A stretch of DNA of 45,895 nt. Origin: Faecousia sp. GTDB taxonomy: Bacteria; Bacillota; Clostridia; Oscillospirales; Oscillospiraceae. Of the stretch, positions 34,753 through 43,000 are shown in pieces (position 1 is the first letter of the stretch; every line of letters starts with the position of its first letter). Both the position numbers and the translations under genes were made by a program. The notes below the pieces were generated by a model. The model saw only the letters and a program-made list of their open reading frames with translations. It was not told the origin of the DNA and ran no database searches. The stretch covers positions 1 through 45,895 of the forward strand of contig JARIBV010000122.1 in assembly GCA_029257335.1 (NCBI GenBank), in the 5' to 3' direction.

Positions 34753-35742
34753 TTATCTGGGAAGTTCCTTCCTTAAAATTTCTGCAAGAGAGGAGGTGTT
34801 GATGTTGGAGGCAGAGGTTCCTTTTGGGGTCACGGCCCGTCCATCCGGCAGCAGACACACGGAGCAGTGATTGTGGGAAATAATATGATCGATGGACAGA
34901 AGATCTTCCGGCAGATCCATGACGATAAAGGGGTATTGATGTCCTCTTCTGGCGTCAAGCACAAGACGGTGGACTGCCTCGCGAGCTTCTGCGCCGTCGT
35001 GCTGGGCGCAGAGCAAAACCATGAGACCGCCGAGGTCTCCGGCCTGCTCGATTCTCTGAGAAAGATTCTGGGCGTCACGGTAGGGAAGATAGACGCCAAA
35101 AAGCATTTTGCGGTCTTTGAGAGCACTGCACAGGGACTGGGACTGGGGTTCTTCACCGCGGATACAGAGCAAAAGGTTCTCGTAATTGCTGAGAGAATCC
35201 AGGTTCCAGGATGGCACACGGTCCGGATGGGTAAAGACGGCAAAGGCGCAGGTGGGATATTCCTGCAAGAGAAGTTCCAGGTCCTCCTGTCTTATGGCAT
35301 GATCGTGGAGATAAAACACATGGATCCCGAAGCCCACCGCTTCTTTGATGGCTTTTTGGGTGGTGGAAAAGCGCAGGGCTTTTTCTCCAACATAGAGCTC
35401 CAGCGCCCAGGGAACCTGAAAGCCTTCGGCTTCCTCGGTCTGGCGAATGAGCCGTGCTCCGCGGCTGCAGCCCTCTAACCCCACATTGATGCCGAAGGTA
35501 ATCAGACTTCTGCGGTCAAAATCCCGCAAAGCCCGGTTAATGGCATCATAATACAGACTGTCATCTTCCTGCAAAAGTTCAGTGCACAAAGTAAAAAAGT
35601 ACCGCTCAAACGGACCTCTCGAAAAAAACAGACCCATATCTGCCAGCTTTCTGGCGGTGCGGTGGGAATCATTTTCCATGTCGGCCAGGGCGCGACTGAT
35701 GGTATTGTCTAAAATAATCCGGTTCAGATCCGGCTTTTTCAT
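34753..35742 (-). CDS. unrecognised protein, possible degenerate radical-SAM/SPASM barrel
   Basis: I do not firmly recognise this 329-residue soluble protein. It begins with about 75 helical, charged residues, then alternating beta/alpha segments (SLITFGINVGLEGCSRG, ALELYVGE, FGIHVFYLHDHAI, CAFAVFTHPDRVP, GGLMVLLCAQHDGAEAREAV, YPFIVMDLPEDL) that look like a TIM-type barrel. The tail CSVCLLPDGRAVTPKG…NINTSSLAEIL resembles a SPASM C-terminus. No CxxxCxxC is present where radical SAM enzymes need it. ATG 35742 has AGGAGGG upstream, and an extended -10 (TGA-TACAAT, near 35776) lies before it. It is 61 nt upstream of the M23 gene. Confidence 0.5.
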   Translation of the reverse strand: MKKPDLNRIILDNTISRALADMENDSHRTARKLADMGLFFSRGPFERYFFTLCTELLQEDDSLYYDAINRALRDFDRRSLITFGINVGLEGCSRGARLIRQTEEAEGFQVPWALELYVGEKALRFSTTQKAIKEAVGFGIHVFYLHDHAIRQEDLELLLQEYPTCAFAVFTHPDRVPSWNLDSLSNYENLLLCIRGEEPQSQSLCSALKDRKMLFGVYLPYRDAQNLSQRIEQAGDLGGLMVLLCAQHDGAEAREAVHRLVLDARRGHQYPFIVMDLPEDLLSIDHIISHNHCSVCLLPDGRAVTPKGTSASNINTSSLAEILRKELPR

Positions 35743-35923
35743 AGTGCCGTGGCCCTCCTATACTAATCTCGGTTTATTGTATCACACTTTTACGGAAATT
35801 GCATCCTTCCGCAGAAAAAAAGAATTACCCAAAAGAAAAGTTTTGTATCAAAATTTATTCTGAAAGAAACGGAAATCCCTCAATAGAAATTTGCAAAAGA
35901 AAGAGAAAAAGTTGCGTTTTGCC

Positions 35924-35952
35924 TTGACAAGCTGTGTCATCAATGATAAAAT
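35924..35952 (+). promoter_or_regulatory. ribosomal L21 operon promoter
   Basis: -35 TTGACA (35924-35929), 17-nt spacer, -10 TAAAAT (35947-35952). The 292-nt gap before rplU is otherwise AT-rich upstream and holds the leader RNA downstream. Confidence 0.9.
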
Positions 35953-35957
35953 GGTGT

Positions 35958-36022
35958 AGCCGCATCGAAGGGGCTTAAGTCGGCATGCCCGCGCCCCAAG
36001 AGCGAGACTACAAAGAAAGTAG
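35958..36022 (+). ncRNA. ribosomal L21 leader (candidate)
   Basis: The conserved position and look (GTAGCCGCATCGAAGGGGC…GCGCCCCAAGAGCG) match the L21 leader seen before Firmicutes rplU, presumably bound by a ribosomal protein for autoregulation. GGGGC/GCCCC can pair, and a GACTAC/GTAGG stem abuts the SD. I have not aligned it to a covariance model. Confidence 0.65.
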
Positions 36023-36034
36023 GTGCAACAAATC

Positions 36035-36346
36035 GTGAAAGCAGTTATTGTTACCGGCGGCAAGCAGTACACCGTGGCTGAGGGCGACGTGATCTACGTC
36101 GAGAAGCTGGGTGTTGAGGCCGAGGAGACTGTGACCTTCGACCAGGTCCTGGCTGTTGTGGATGGCGAGAACTCCAAGTTCGGCGCTCCCGTGGTGGCTG
36201 GTGCCGCTGTTGAGGGCAAGGTCATCAAGAACGGCAAGGGCAAGAAGGTTGTTGTCTTCAAGTACCGCCCCAAGAAGGACTCCAAGTCCCTGCGTGGCCA
36301 CCGTCAGCCTTACACCAAGGTCGAGATCACCAAGATCGCTCTGTAA
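36035..36346 (+). CDS. rplU: 50S ribosomal protein L21
   Basis: Large-subunit protein binding 23S rRNA. The start GTG 36035 gives [18 protein letters not shown] and 103 residues, the usual L21 length. AGTAGGTG lies 9 nt before it; the upstream in-frame GTG at 36023 overlaps that SD and was rejected. C-terminal part [21 protein letters not shown] is typical. prp starts 3 nt after the stop. Confidence 0.96.
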   Translation: MKAVIVTGGKQYTVAEGDVIYVEKLGVEAEETVTFDQVLAVVDGENSKFGAPVVAGAAVEGKVIKNGKGKKVVVFKYRPKKDSKSLRGHRQPYTKVEITKIAL

Positions 36347-36349
36347 GCT

Positions 36350-36673
36350 ATGACAAAGGTTGAATTTTTTACCCAGGGGGAGCGAATCACAGGGTTTAGC
36401 TGCTCCGGGCATAGCGGTTACGGTGAAGAGGGCGCGGACATCTTGTGCGCCGCCATTACTTCCGCCGTGCGTTTGACCGAGTGTACCATCAATGAGGTGT
36501 GTGGCACTCGGGCTAAGGTTCGGGTCAATGAGGCAACTGCCACCATTACCCTGACCCTTCCTGCAACCTGTGACGATGAAGAGATTGTACAGGCTACATT
36601 GAGCGGCCTTATGACATATCTTGTCGAACTGCGGGAAGAATATCCTGATTTTCTCGACGTTTTGGAGGTGTAA
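36350..36673 (+). CDS. prp: ribosomal-processing cysteine protease Prp
   Basis: Cleaves the N-terminal extension of L27 in Firmicutes. The 107 residues contain [21 protein letters not shown] with catalytic H21 and C33, spaced as in the family. It lies between rplU and rpmA, with 3 nt and 2 nt gaps, and has no clear SD, so it is probably translationally coupled to rplU. The L27 beside it carries a matching cleavable extension. Confidence 0.94.
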   Translation: MTKVEFFTQGERITGFSCSGHSGYGEEGADILCAAITSAVRLTECTINEVCGTRAKVRVNEATATITLTLPATCDDEEIVQATLSGLMTYLVELREEYPDFLDVLEV

Positions 36674-36675
36674 TT

Positions 36676-36957
36676 ATGCTGAAAATTGGTCTTCAGTTCT
36701 TCGCCCATAAGAAAGGCGGCGGTTCCACCAAGAACGGCCGTGACTCTGAGTCTAAGCGCCTGGGCGTGAAGCGGGCCGACGGTCAGTTCGTTCTGGCTGG
36801 CAACATTCTGGTTCGCCAGAGAGGCACGCACATCCATCCCGGCACCAACGTGGGCATCGGCAGCGATGACACGCTGTTCGCTCTGATCGACGGCACTGTC
36901 CGTTTCGAGCGACTGGGCAAGGATCGTAAGCAGTGCTGCGTATACGCAGAGCAGTAA
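36676..36957 (+). CDS. rpmA: 50S ribosomal protein L27, with Prp-cleaved extension
   Basis: L27 reaches the peptidyl-transferase centre. The 93-residue precursor begins [17 protein letters not shown]; the extension up to FF before AHKKG is the Prp cleavage signature of Firmicutes. The body ends in …[10 protein letters not shown]. The SD GGAGGTG lies in the prp end. A strong terminator follows at 36969. Confidence 0.97.
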   Translation: MLKIGLQFFAHKKGGGSTKNGRDSESKRLGVKRADGQFVLAGNILVRQRGTHIHPGTNVGIGSDDTLFALIDGTVRFERLGKDRKQCCVYAEQ

Positions 36958-36968
36958 TAAGTGGCAAG

Positions 36969-37003
36969 GGGCCGTTGCATACTACCTGCAACGGCCCTTT
37001 TTT
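36969..37003 (+). terminator. rplU-prp-rpmA terminator
   Basis: Perfect 11-bp stem GGGCCGTTGCA / TGCAACGGCCC, loop TACTACC, followed by TTTTTTCC. It starts 11 nt after the rpmA stop. Some read-through to obg, or a promoter I cannot see in 37004-37077, is needed for obg. Confidence 0.93.
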
Positions 37004-37091
37004 CCTATTGCCGCCTTTGCAGAGTCCATGCCGCCGGCGTGGGCTGTGGAAAGCCGACACTGGATTTAAACCCCTATGGGAGGAATGTTCT

Positions 37092-38366
37092 ATGTTTATT
37101 GACAAAGTTAGAATTATGGTTTCTGCCGGCAAGGGCGGCGACGGTGCTGTGGCCTTCCACCGGGAGAAATATGTGGCAGCCGGCGGCCCCGATGGCGGCG
37201 ATGGCGGTCACGGCGGCAGCGTTATCCTGCGGGTGAATGACAATCTCACCACTTTGCTGGATTTCCGCTATAAGCGGAAGTATGCTGCACGCTCCGGCGA
37301 AAATGGAGAAGGCGGACATCGGTCCGGCAAAAGGGGCGAATCTCTGGTCATTCAGGTTCCCCGTGGTACGGTGGTCCGGGATGCTGAGAGCAACCAGATC
37401 ATTGTGGATATGTCCGGTGACGAAGATTTTGTTTTGGCCAAAGGCGGCCGCGGTGGCTGGGGCAACAAGCATTTTGCAACACCTACCCGTCAGCTTCCCC
37501 GATTTGCCAAGGCCGGTCTTCCCGGCGAAGTGAGAGATGTAATTCTGGAACTGAAGCTGCTGGCGGATGTCGGTCTGGTGGGCTTCCCCAATGTTGGAAA
37601 ATCGACCCTTCTTTCCGTCACCTCCAATGCCAGACCCAAGATTGCAAATTATCATTTTACTACCTTGTATCCCAATCTGGGGGTCATCTATGTAGAAGAG
37701 GGCGTGTCCTTTGTCATGGCTGATATCCCCGGCATTATTGAGGGCGCCGCGGACGGTGCGGGGCTGGGCCACGACTTCCTGCGGCATATTGACCGCTGCC
37801 GGTTGCTGGTGCACATTGTGGATGTATCCGGCTGTGAGGATCGGGACCCTGTGGAAGATTTTGACAAGATCTGCGCGGAGCTTCACGAGTACTCTGTGGA
37901 TCTGTCCAACCGGCCCATGATCGTGGCTGCAAACAAATGTGATCTTCTGTCCCCTGACAGTGACAACCTGCGGAGACTGAAAGAGCATGTTCAGAAGCTG
38001 GGCTGCGAATTCTATGAGATTTCCGCTGCCACCACCCAGGGCACAAAGAATCTGATGCGGGTCATTGCGCAGAAGCTGCGGGACCTGCCTCCTATCACGG
38101 TATATGAGCCTGAGTATGTAAAGCCTGTGGAGGAGCCCTGCGATCCTTCCGAACTGGAGATCGACCACTATGGCAGCACCTGGGTCGTTTCCGGTGTATG
38201 GCTGGAGCGCCTCATGAATGATGTATTCTTTGATGACTACGAGTCCCGGAACTACTTTGACCGTCAGCTTCGTAAAAGCGGTCTGTTTCAGCGCCTTGAG
38301 GAAATGGGAATTGAAGACGGCGACACCGTAAGCATCTATGACTGGGAATTTACCTACGAAAAATAA
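37092..38366 (+). CDS. obg: GTPase Obg
   Basis: Essential ribosome-assembly and stress GTPase. The 424 residues show the glycine-rich Obg fold (GKGGDGAVAFHREKYVAAGG, GGDGGHGG), the G domain with P-loop G164FPNVGKS171, DIPGIIEGA, NKCD, and a C-terminal OCT domain (about 345-424). Start ATG 37092 has GGGAGGA 7 nt upstream; a longer in-frame opening that runs back into rpmA is not used. rplU-prp-rpmA-obg is a standard Firmicutes order. Confidence 0.96.
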   Translation: MFIDKVRIMVSAGKGGDGAVAFHREKYVAAGGPDGGDGGHGGSVILRVNDNLTTLLDFRYKRKYAARSGENGEGGHRSGKRGESLVIQVPRGTVVRDAESNQIIVDMSGDEDFVLAKGGRGGWGNKHFATPTRQLPRFAKAGLPGEVRDVILELKLLADVGLVGFPNVGKSTLLSVTSNARPKIANYHFTTLYPNLGVIYVEEGVSFVMADIPGIIEGAADGAGLGHDFLRHIDRCRLLVHIVDVSGCEDRDPVEDFDKICAELHEYSVDLSNRPMIVAANKCDLLSPDSDNLRRLKEHVQKLGCEFYEISAATTQGTKNLMRVIAQKLRDLPPITVYEPEYVKPVEEPCDPSELEIDHYGSTWVVSGVWLERLMNDVFFDDYESRNYFDRQLRKSGLFQRLEEMGIEDGDTVSIYDWEFTYEK

Positions 38367-38403
38367 AACGGACCCTTCGTTGAACAGGAGTGGCAAAAGA
38401 GAT

Positions 38404-39570
38404 ATGGTACAGAATTTAAATGTGTTGTCCTTTGCTCCCTATGGAAAGATTACGGCGGAGCGTTCTGAGCGGAGGCATAGCCCCCGTGTCAGCCCGGCAG
38501 AAGGGCGATTGGTGGAAGTGACTCAGGAGACCATCTTCCAGTACAGCCCCACAGAGCCGGTATATCTGGACTATGAGTCCGGAATGACCATTCTGGCTGT
38601 GGCCAAGGGCCGCGGGGAGTTTGTCTATTTCTATCTGGATAAGCCTGTGTGTATCAATCCCGGTGTCCATTTTGCAGTGGCGCCTTACCAGGTCAGCTGC
38701 TCGGTGCGCATGGCAGTTTCCGGCGGCCACTGGCCAAAGGCAGAGGCCATGACCCTTCCTCTGCGGGAGCTGGCTTTGTCCCGATCGCTGCAGGTGGAAC
38801 GGGTATATACCTTCTTTTACCATGAAAAAGAGCGGGGATTCTTTTTCCGTGGCGAAGAGCATTCCATGCTGGAGCTTACCTATGTGGATAAAGGTGCCAT
38901 TCATTCTGTGGCAGGCGGACAGGATCTGCTTCTGGAGCAGGGAGACATGGCAATCTATGGACCGAATCAGTGGCATATGCAGTATGCGGACCCGGAGTGT
39001 GCCCCCAGCTATATTACCATCACTTTTGATCTGGAGGGAGACAGCCTGGCAAGACTTCTGAATCGGAAGTTCCGTACGCCGCAGAAGGCTGTGCTGCTGC
39101 TGCAGCAGATGTTGCAGGAGCGGGACCATGAGGATGCCTATACCGGAGATATGCTCATCAGCTTGCTGGGGCAGCTGTTGCTCACAGTGCTGAGAGACTC
39201 CGGAACCACAGCAGAAGCGCCTCTGCGAACAGCCAATGCCATCAACAGCGAAAATGAGGTGGTTGGCCATGCCCAACGCTTCATTGGTGAGAATGTTCGG
39301 CAGAAGCTCAGCGTTCCCATGGTAGCCAGAGAGGTAGGGGTCAGCCCCTCTTATCTGACGGCATTGTTCCATAAGAACCTCCAGATCTCTCCGGGAGAGT
39401 ATATCCGCCGTGCGAAGCTTCAGGAGTCAAAGCATATGATCCGGGAGGGAAAAATGAACTTTACTGAGATCGCGCAGGTTTTGCAGTATTCCACGGTGCA
39501 TCATTTTTCCCGTCAATTCAAAGAGAAGTTTGGGATCACGCCAACGGAATATGCCCGTTCCATTCGGTGA
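38404..39570 (+). CDS. AraC-family regulator with extra N-terminal cupin-like region
   Basis: Transcription regulator, 388 residues. The last 100 residues form two helix-turn-helix motifs (VPMVAREVGVSPSYLTALF and FTEIAQVLQYSTVHHFSRQF…). Ahead is an AraC-type ligand-binding cupin (about 155-240, HSMLELTYVDKGAIHSVAGGQ, GPNQWH). The first about 130 residues (FAPYGKITAERSERRHS… to INPGVHFAVAPYQVSC) look like a second, ureidoglycolate-lyase or DUF4867-like cupin, giving three modules. The start at 38404 has AGGAG 13 nt and AAAAGAG closer upstream. obg ends 37 nt before; a 7-bp hairpin follows. The giant protease gene next downstream is a candidate target, unproven. Confidence 0.8.
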   Translation: MVQNLNVLSFAPYGKITAERSERRHSPRVSPAEGRLVEVTQETIFQYSPTEPVYLDYESGMTILAVAKGRGEFVYFYLDKPVCINPGVHFAVAPYQVSCSVRMAVSGGHWPKAEAMTLPLRELALSRSLQVERVYTFFYHEKERGFFFRGEEHSMLELTYVDKGAIHSVAGGQDLLLEQGDMAIYGPNQWHMQYADPECAPSYITITFDLEGDSLARLLNRKFRTPQKAVLLLQQMLQERDHEDAYTGDMLISLLGQLLLTVLRDSGTTAEAPLRTANAINSENEVVGHAQRFIGENVRQKLSVPMVAREVGVSPSYLTALFHKNLQISPGEYIRRAKLQESKHMIREGKMNFTEIAQVLQYSTVHHFSRQFKEKFGITPTEYARSIR

Positions 39571-39588
39571 AAGGTGCCGAGCTAAGAT

Positions 39589-39608
39589 CCGGACGGTAAC
39601 GCGTCCGG
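39589..39608 (+). terminator. weak terminator after the AraC gene
   Basis: CCGGACG / CGTCCGG stem with a 6-nt loop, followed by TGGGAAATTATTG. No good T-tract is present. Confidence 0.35.
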
Positions 39609-39724
39609 TGGGAAATTATTGATTTTTCTGCTGAAGAAATCTGTTTTTGTGTGATATTTTGGATAATATATCCGAATATAGGTATTATTATAAGAATTAG
39701 GTACCATAATGTCTTCTAAACTTC

Positions 39725-39766
39725 AAACTACCATCTTGCAATATTGCGAGATGGTAGTTTTTTATT
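39725..39766 (+). terminator. strong intrinsic terminator in the AraC-protease gap
   Basis: AAACTACCATCT pairs with AGATGGTAGTTT around a 12-nt loop that itself pairs, followed by TTTATTTC. It is 155 nt past the AraC stop, so it may end that transcript or a short RNA from the AT-rich stretch before it. The 488-nt gap 39571-40058 has no convincing gene. Confidence 0.85.
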
Positions 39767-39890
39767 TCTGTCAAAAAGTTCCCAAAATACTTGAATAGTT
39801 TTGATAAGAACAAATTATCGACTGTATTTGTGTGAGAAGTATAAGGCGCGGAAGTTTGATAATATAGTTATAATTCACCGAAATAAATCA

Positions 39891-39934
39891 TTCGACTAAA
39901 AACGATTGACTTCGACGCTATAAAACTGTATTAT
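39891..39934 (+). promoter_or_regulatory. giant protease promoter with the 19-nt box
   Basis: -35 TTGACT (39906-39911), 17-nt spacer, -10 TATTAT (39929-39934). The box TTCGACTAAAAACGATTGA (39891-39909) matches the glgB promoter box at 18 of 19 positions and in the same register. A leader of about 115 nt follows, with hairpins TTTACAC/GTGTAAA, ATCGAGA/TCTCGAT and CTGCC/GGCAG. Confidence 0.78.
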
Positions 39935-40058
39935 ATTTATACGGAGACTTTACACATGTGTAGTGTAAAGAAAGCCGTCGGCAGATCGAGAAAGGGAGGT
40001 CTCGATTTCCGCAAAATGGCGCCTGCCCCTATGGCAGAGAAAGGAAAAGGAGAAAAAC

Positions 40059-43000
40059 ATGATGGAAAAGAATTTGTTGAACCGCTTGCTTTCCCTGATG
40101 CTGGTTGCAGCAGTCCTGCTTGGATTTGCGATTCCAGTGCGTGCAGCTGAGGAATCGGCTACCGTACGCTTCCAGCAGGTGGACAACAGTGCCGTGACGG
40201 CAACACTTCCCGGTCACGAACCTGTTTGTTCACCAGAAGAAGACACATATGCCCCCACAGATGTGGTCCGTGTGTCGATTGTGTTAGAGAAAGAATCTAC
40301 CGTGGCAGCAGGATTTGCAATGGATGACATTGCGGAAAATGCATCTGCTATGGCGTATCGTCAGGAACTGCAGACCCAGCAGCAGAAGATCACCACCACA
40401 ATCGAGAAGTGTCTGGCTCAGAAGCTGGATGTGGTTTGGAATCTGACCCTGGCAGCAAACCTGATCTCTGCCGATGTGGAGTATGGTCAGATCGAAGCCA
40501 TTGAAAAGGTTCCCGGCGTTGAGAAGGTCCTGATCGAAACCAGATATGAGCCTGCCGTTGTGGATCAGGAAGAAACAAATGATCCCAACATGGCCACCTC
40601 TTCCAAACAGATCGGTTCCGGCATCGCCTGGGCCTCCGGCTACACCGGCGCAGGAGCTCGGATTGCTGTAATCGATACCGGTATCGATACCGCACATCAG
40701 TCGTTTTCCAATGAAGGCTATCAGTACTCCCTGGCCTATCAGGCAGGTGAAAGCGGACTTCCTCTGGAAGAGTATGTGATGAAACTGAATCTTCTGGATG
40801 TGGAAGAAGTTGCTTCCGTAGCCGATCAGCTGAATGTGGAAATTGACCCTGCAAAGTCCTTCCTCAGTGCAAAGCTTCCTTTTGCTTACAATTATGTGGA
40901 CAAGAGTTACTATGTCACCCATAAGGAAGACAAGCAGACGGAGCATGGTTCCCATGTCAGCGGCATTGCTGCTGCCAATGCCTATATTCCCAAGCAGGAC
41001 GGTACTTTCGCCAAGGCATTGGATGTTGTGAAGGTCCAGGGTGTTGCACCCGATGCTCAGATCATCACCATGAAAGTCTTCGGCAAAAGCGGCGGCGCCT
41101 ATGATGCGGACTATATGGCGGCCATTGAAGATGCCGTTGTTCTGGGCTGTGATTCTGTGAATCTGTCACTGGGTTCCGGCAGTGCAGGCGGGTCCCGCAA
41201 TGCAACCGCAGAATACCAGGCCATTATGGAAAACCTGACAAAGGCCGGTATTGTGGTTTGTATGTCCGCAGGCAATAACGGCAGTTGGGTGGACAATGCA
41301 ATGAACACAGGGCGGCTGTACGCAGATGATGTGAACATGCATACCGCCGGCTCGCCTGGTACATATACCAACTCTCTGGCCATTGCTTCTGTGGACAATG
41401 ACGGTGCAACTGGCCTGTTCATTGGAGTAAAAGATATCCTGGCTGTTTACAGCGAAAGTGATTACAGCAACCAGCCCATGGCGACCCTGGCCGGTGAGCA
41501 GGAATATATTCTTATCGACGGTTATGGCACCCCGGAGCAATGGGCCGCTGTAGGGGACGCTCTGAAGGGAAAGGTTGCTATGTGCTCCCGCGGCGAAATT
41601 GCATTTGCCATGAAGGGCAATCATGCTGTTGATGCGGGCGCCATTGCAACGGTTGTCTACAACAATGCACCCGGCGTCATTAACATGGATCTGACGGACT
41701 ACAAAAAGACGGCTCCCTTTGTTTCCATTACCCAGTCCGCCGGAAAGGCGTTCCGTGACAATGGCGAGGCCGTCACGGACGAGACCGGAAAGGTGCTGTA
41801 TTATACCGGTACAATGACAATCTCCGAAGGCGTCGGCTCTTCCCAGTTTGACAGCGAATTTTATACCATGAGCCCGTTCTCCTCCTGGGGCGTTCCCGGA
41901 TCTTTGGAGCTGAAGCCTGAGATCACAGCCCCCGGCGGTTCCATTTACTCGGTCTTCGGTCAGACTCCAGATGGCGGCGGCTTCGACAAGTATGAGAGCA
42001 TGTCCGGTACCTCTATGTCTGCGCCTCAGGTTTCCGGTATGGCGGCTCTGGTGGCCCAGTACATTCGGGAAAACGATCTGACGGAAAAGACCGGTATGAC
42101 TCCACGCCAGCTGGCGCAGAGCCTGCTGATGTCCACGGCTGTTCCTATGATCGACGGAAAGAGCGGCAGCTACTTCCCTGTGATTCAGCAGGGCGCCGGT
42201 TTGGGCAATGTGGGTGCTGCGGTCAATGCGGACAGCTATATCACTATGGACGAAAATGCAACCAAGTCCCATGCAGACGGCAAAGTGAAGGTGGAACTTG
42301 GCGATGATCCCCAGCGTACCGGCGTGTACAACTTCTCCTTCCGTATCAACAATCTTACAGGCAACGAGAAAGCATTTGCCTTGTCTGCTGATTTCTTCAC
42401 CCAGAAACTGTTTGAGGACTATGCCAATAACAAAAACAACGAGAACCAGAAAGCGTTCTATATGGATGCTACCACCGTTTCCGTTCCTGTCAATGTGACT
42501 TGGGAGGTAGACGGCAAGGTCCTGGAACCCAGCGATCTGGTTCGTGGTCTGGACTTTGACGGCAATGGCGCAGTCAATGCCGCCGATGGTCAGGCGCTTT
42601 TGGACCATGTGGTAGATGATACAAAGACCATCAAGAATCAGGACAAGGCCGACCTGGACAAGGACGGCGATGTGGATACACAGGATGCATACCTGTTCTT
42701 TAAAAATCTCGGCACCGGTACCGTCGTGGTTCCTGGGAATGGTTCCAAGAAAATCAATGTAAAGGTTACCTTGACCGATGCATGGCAGGAATATCTGGAA
42801 ACTGCCACCAATGGCGTGTATGTGGAAGGCTATGTCTTTGCGGAGAGCATGGCAAGTGCCGAAGGCGTGGAGGGTACGGTTCATTCTATCCCCGTTTTGG
42901 GCTTCTACGGTAGCTGGAGCGACCCTTCCATGTATGATGCAGGAATTCTGGCCACATATAGGACCGGGGAAGACTGCCGGATGCCATATTTGGGCAATAT

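Noticed and set aside
39956..40058. c-di-GMP riboswitch before the giant protease
   Set aside because: The conserved class I core elements could not be found in the leader.
39956..40150. A 64-codon frame overlapping the giant protease start
   Set aside because: No SD, composition unlike a protein, and it runs through the signal peptide region in another frame.
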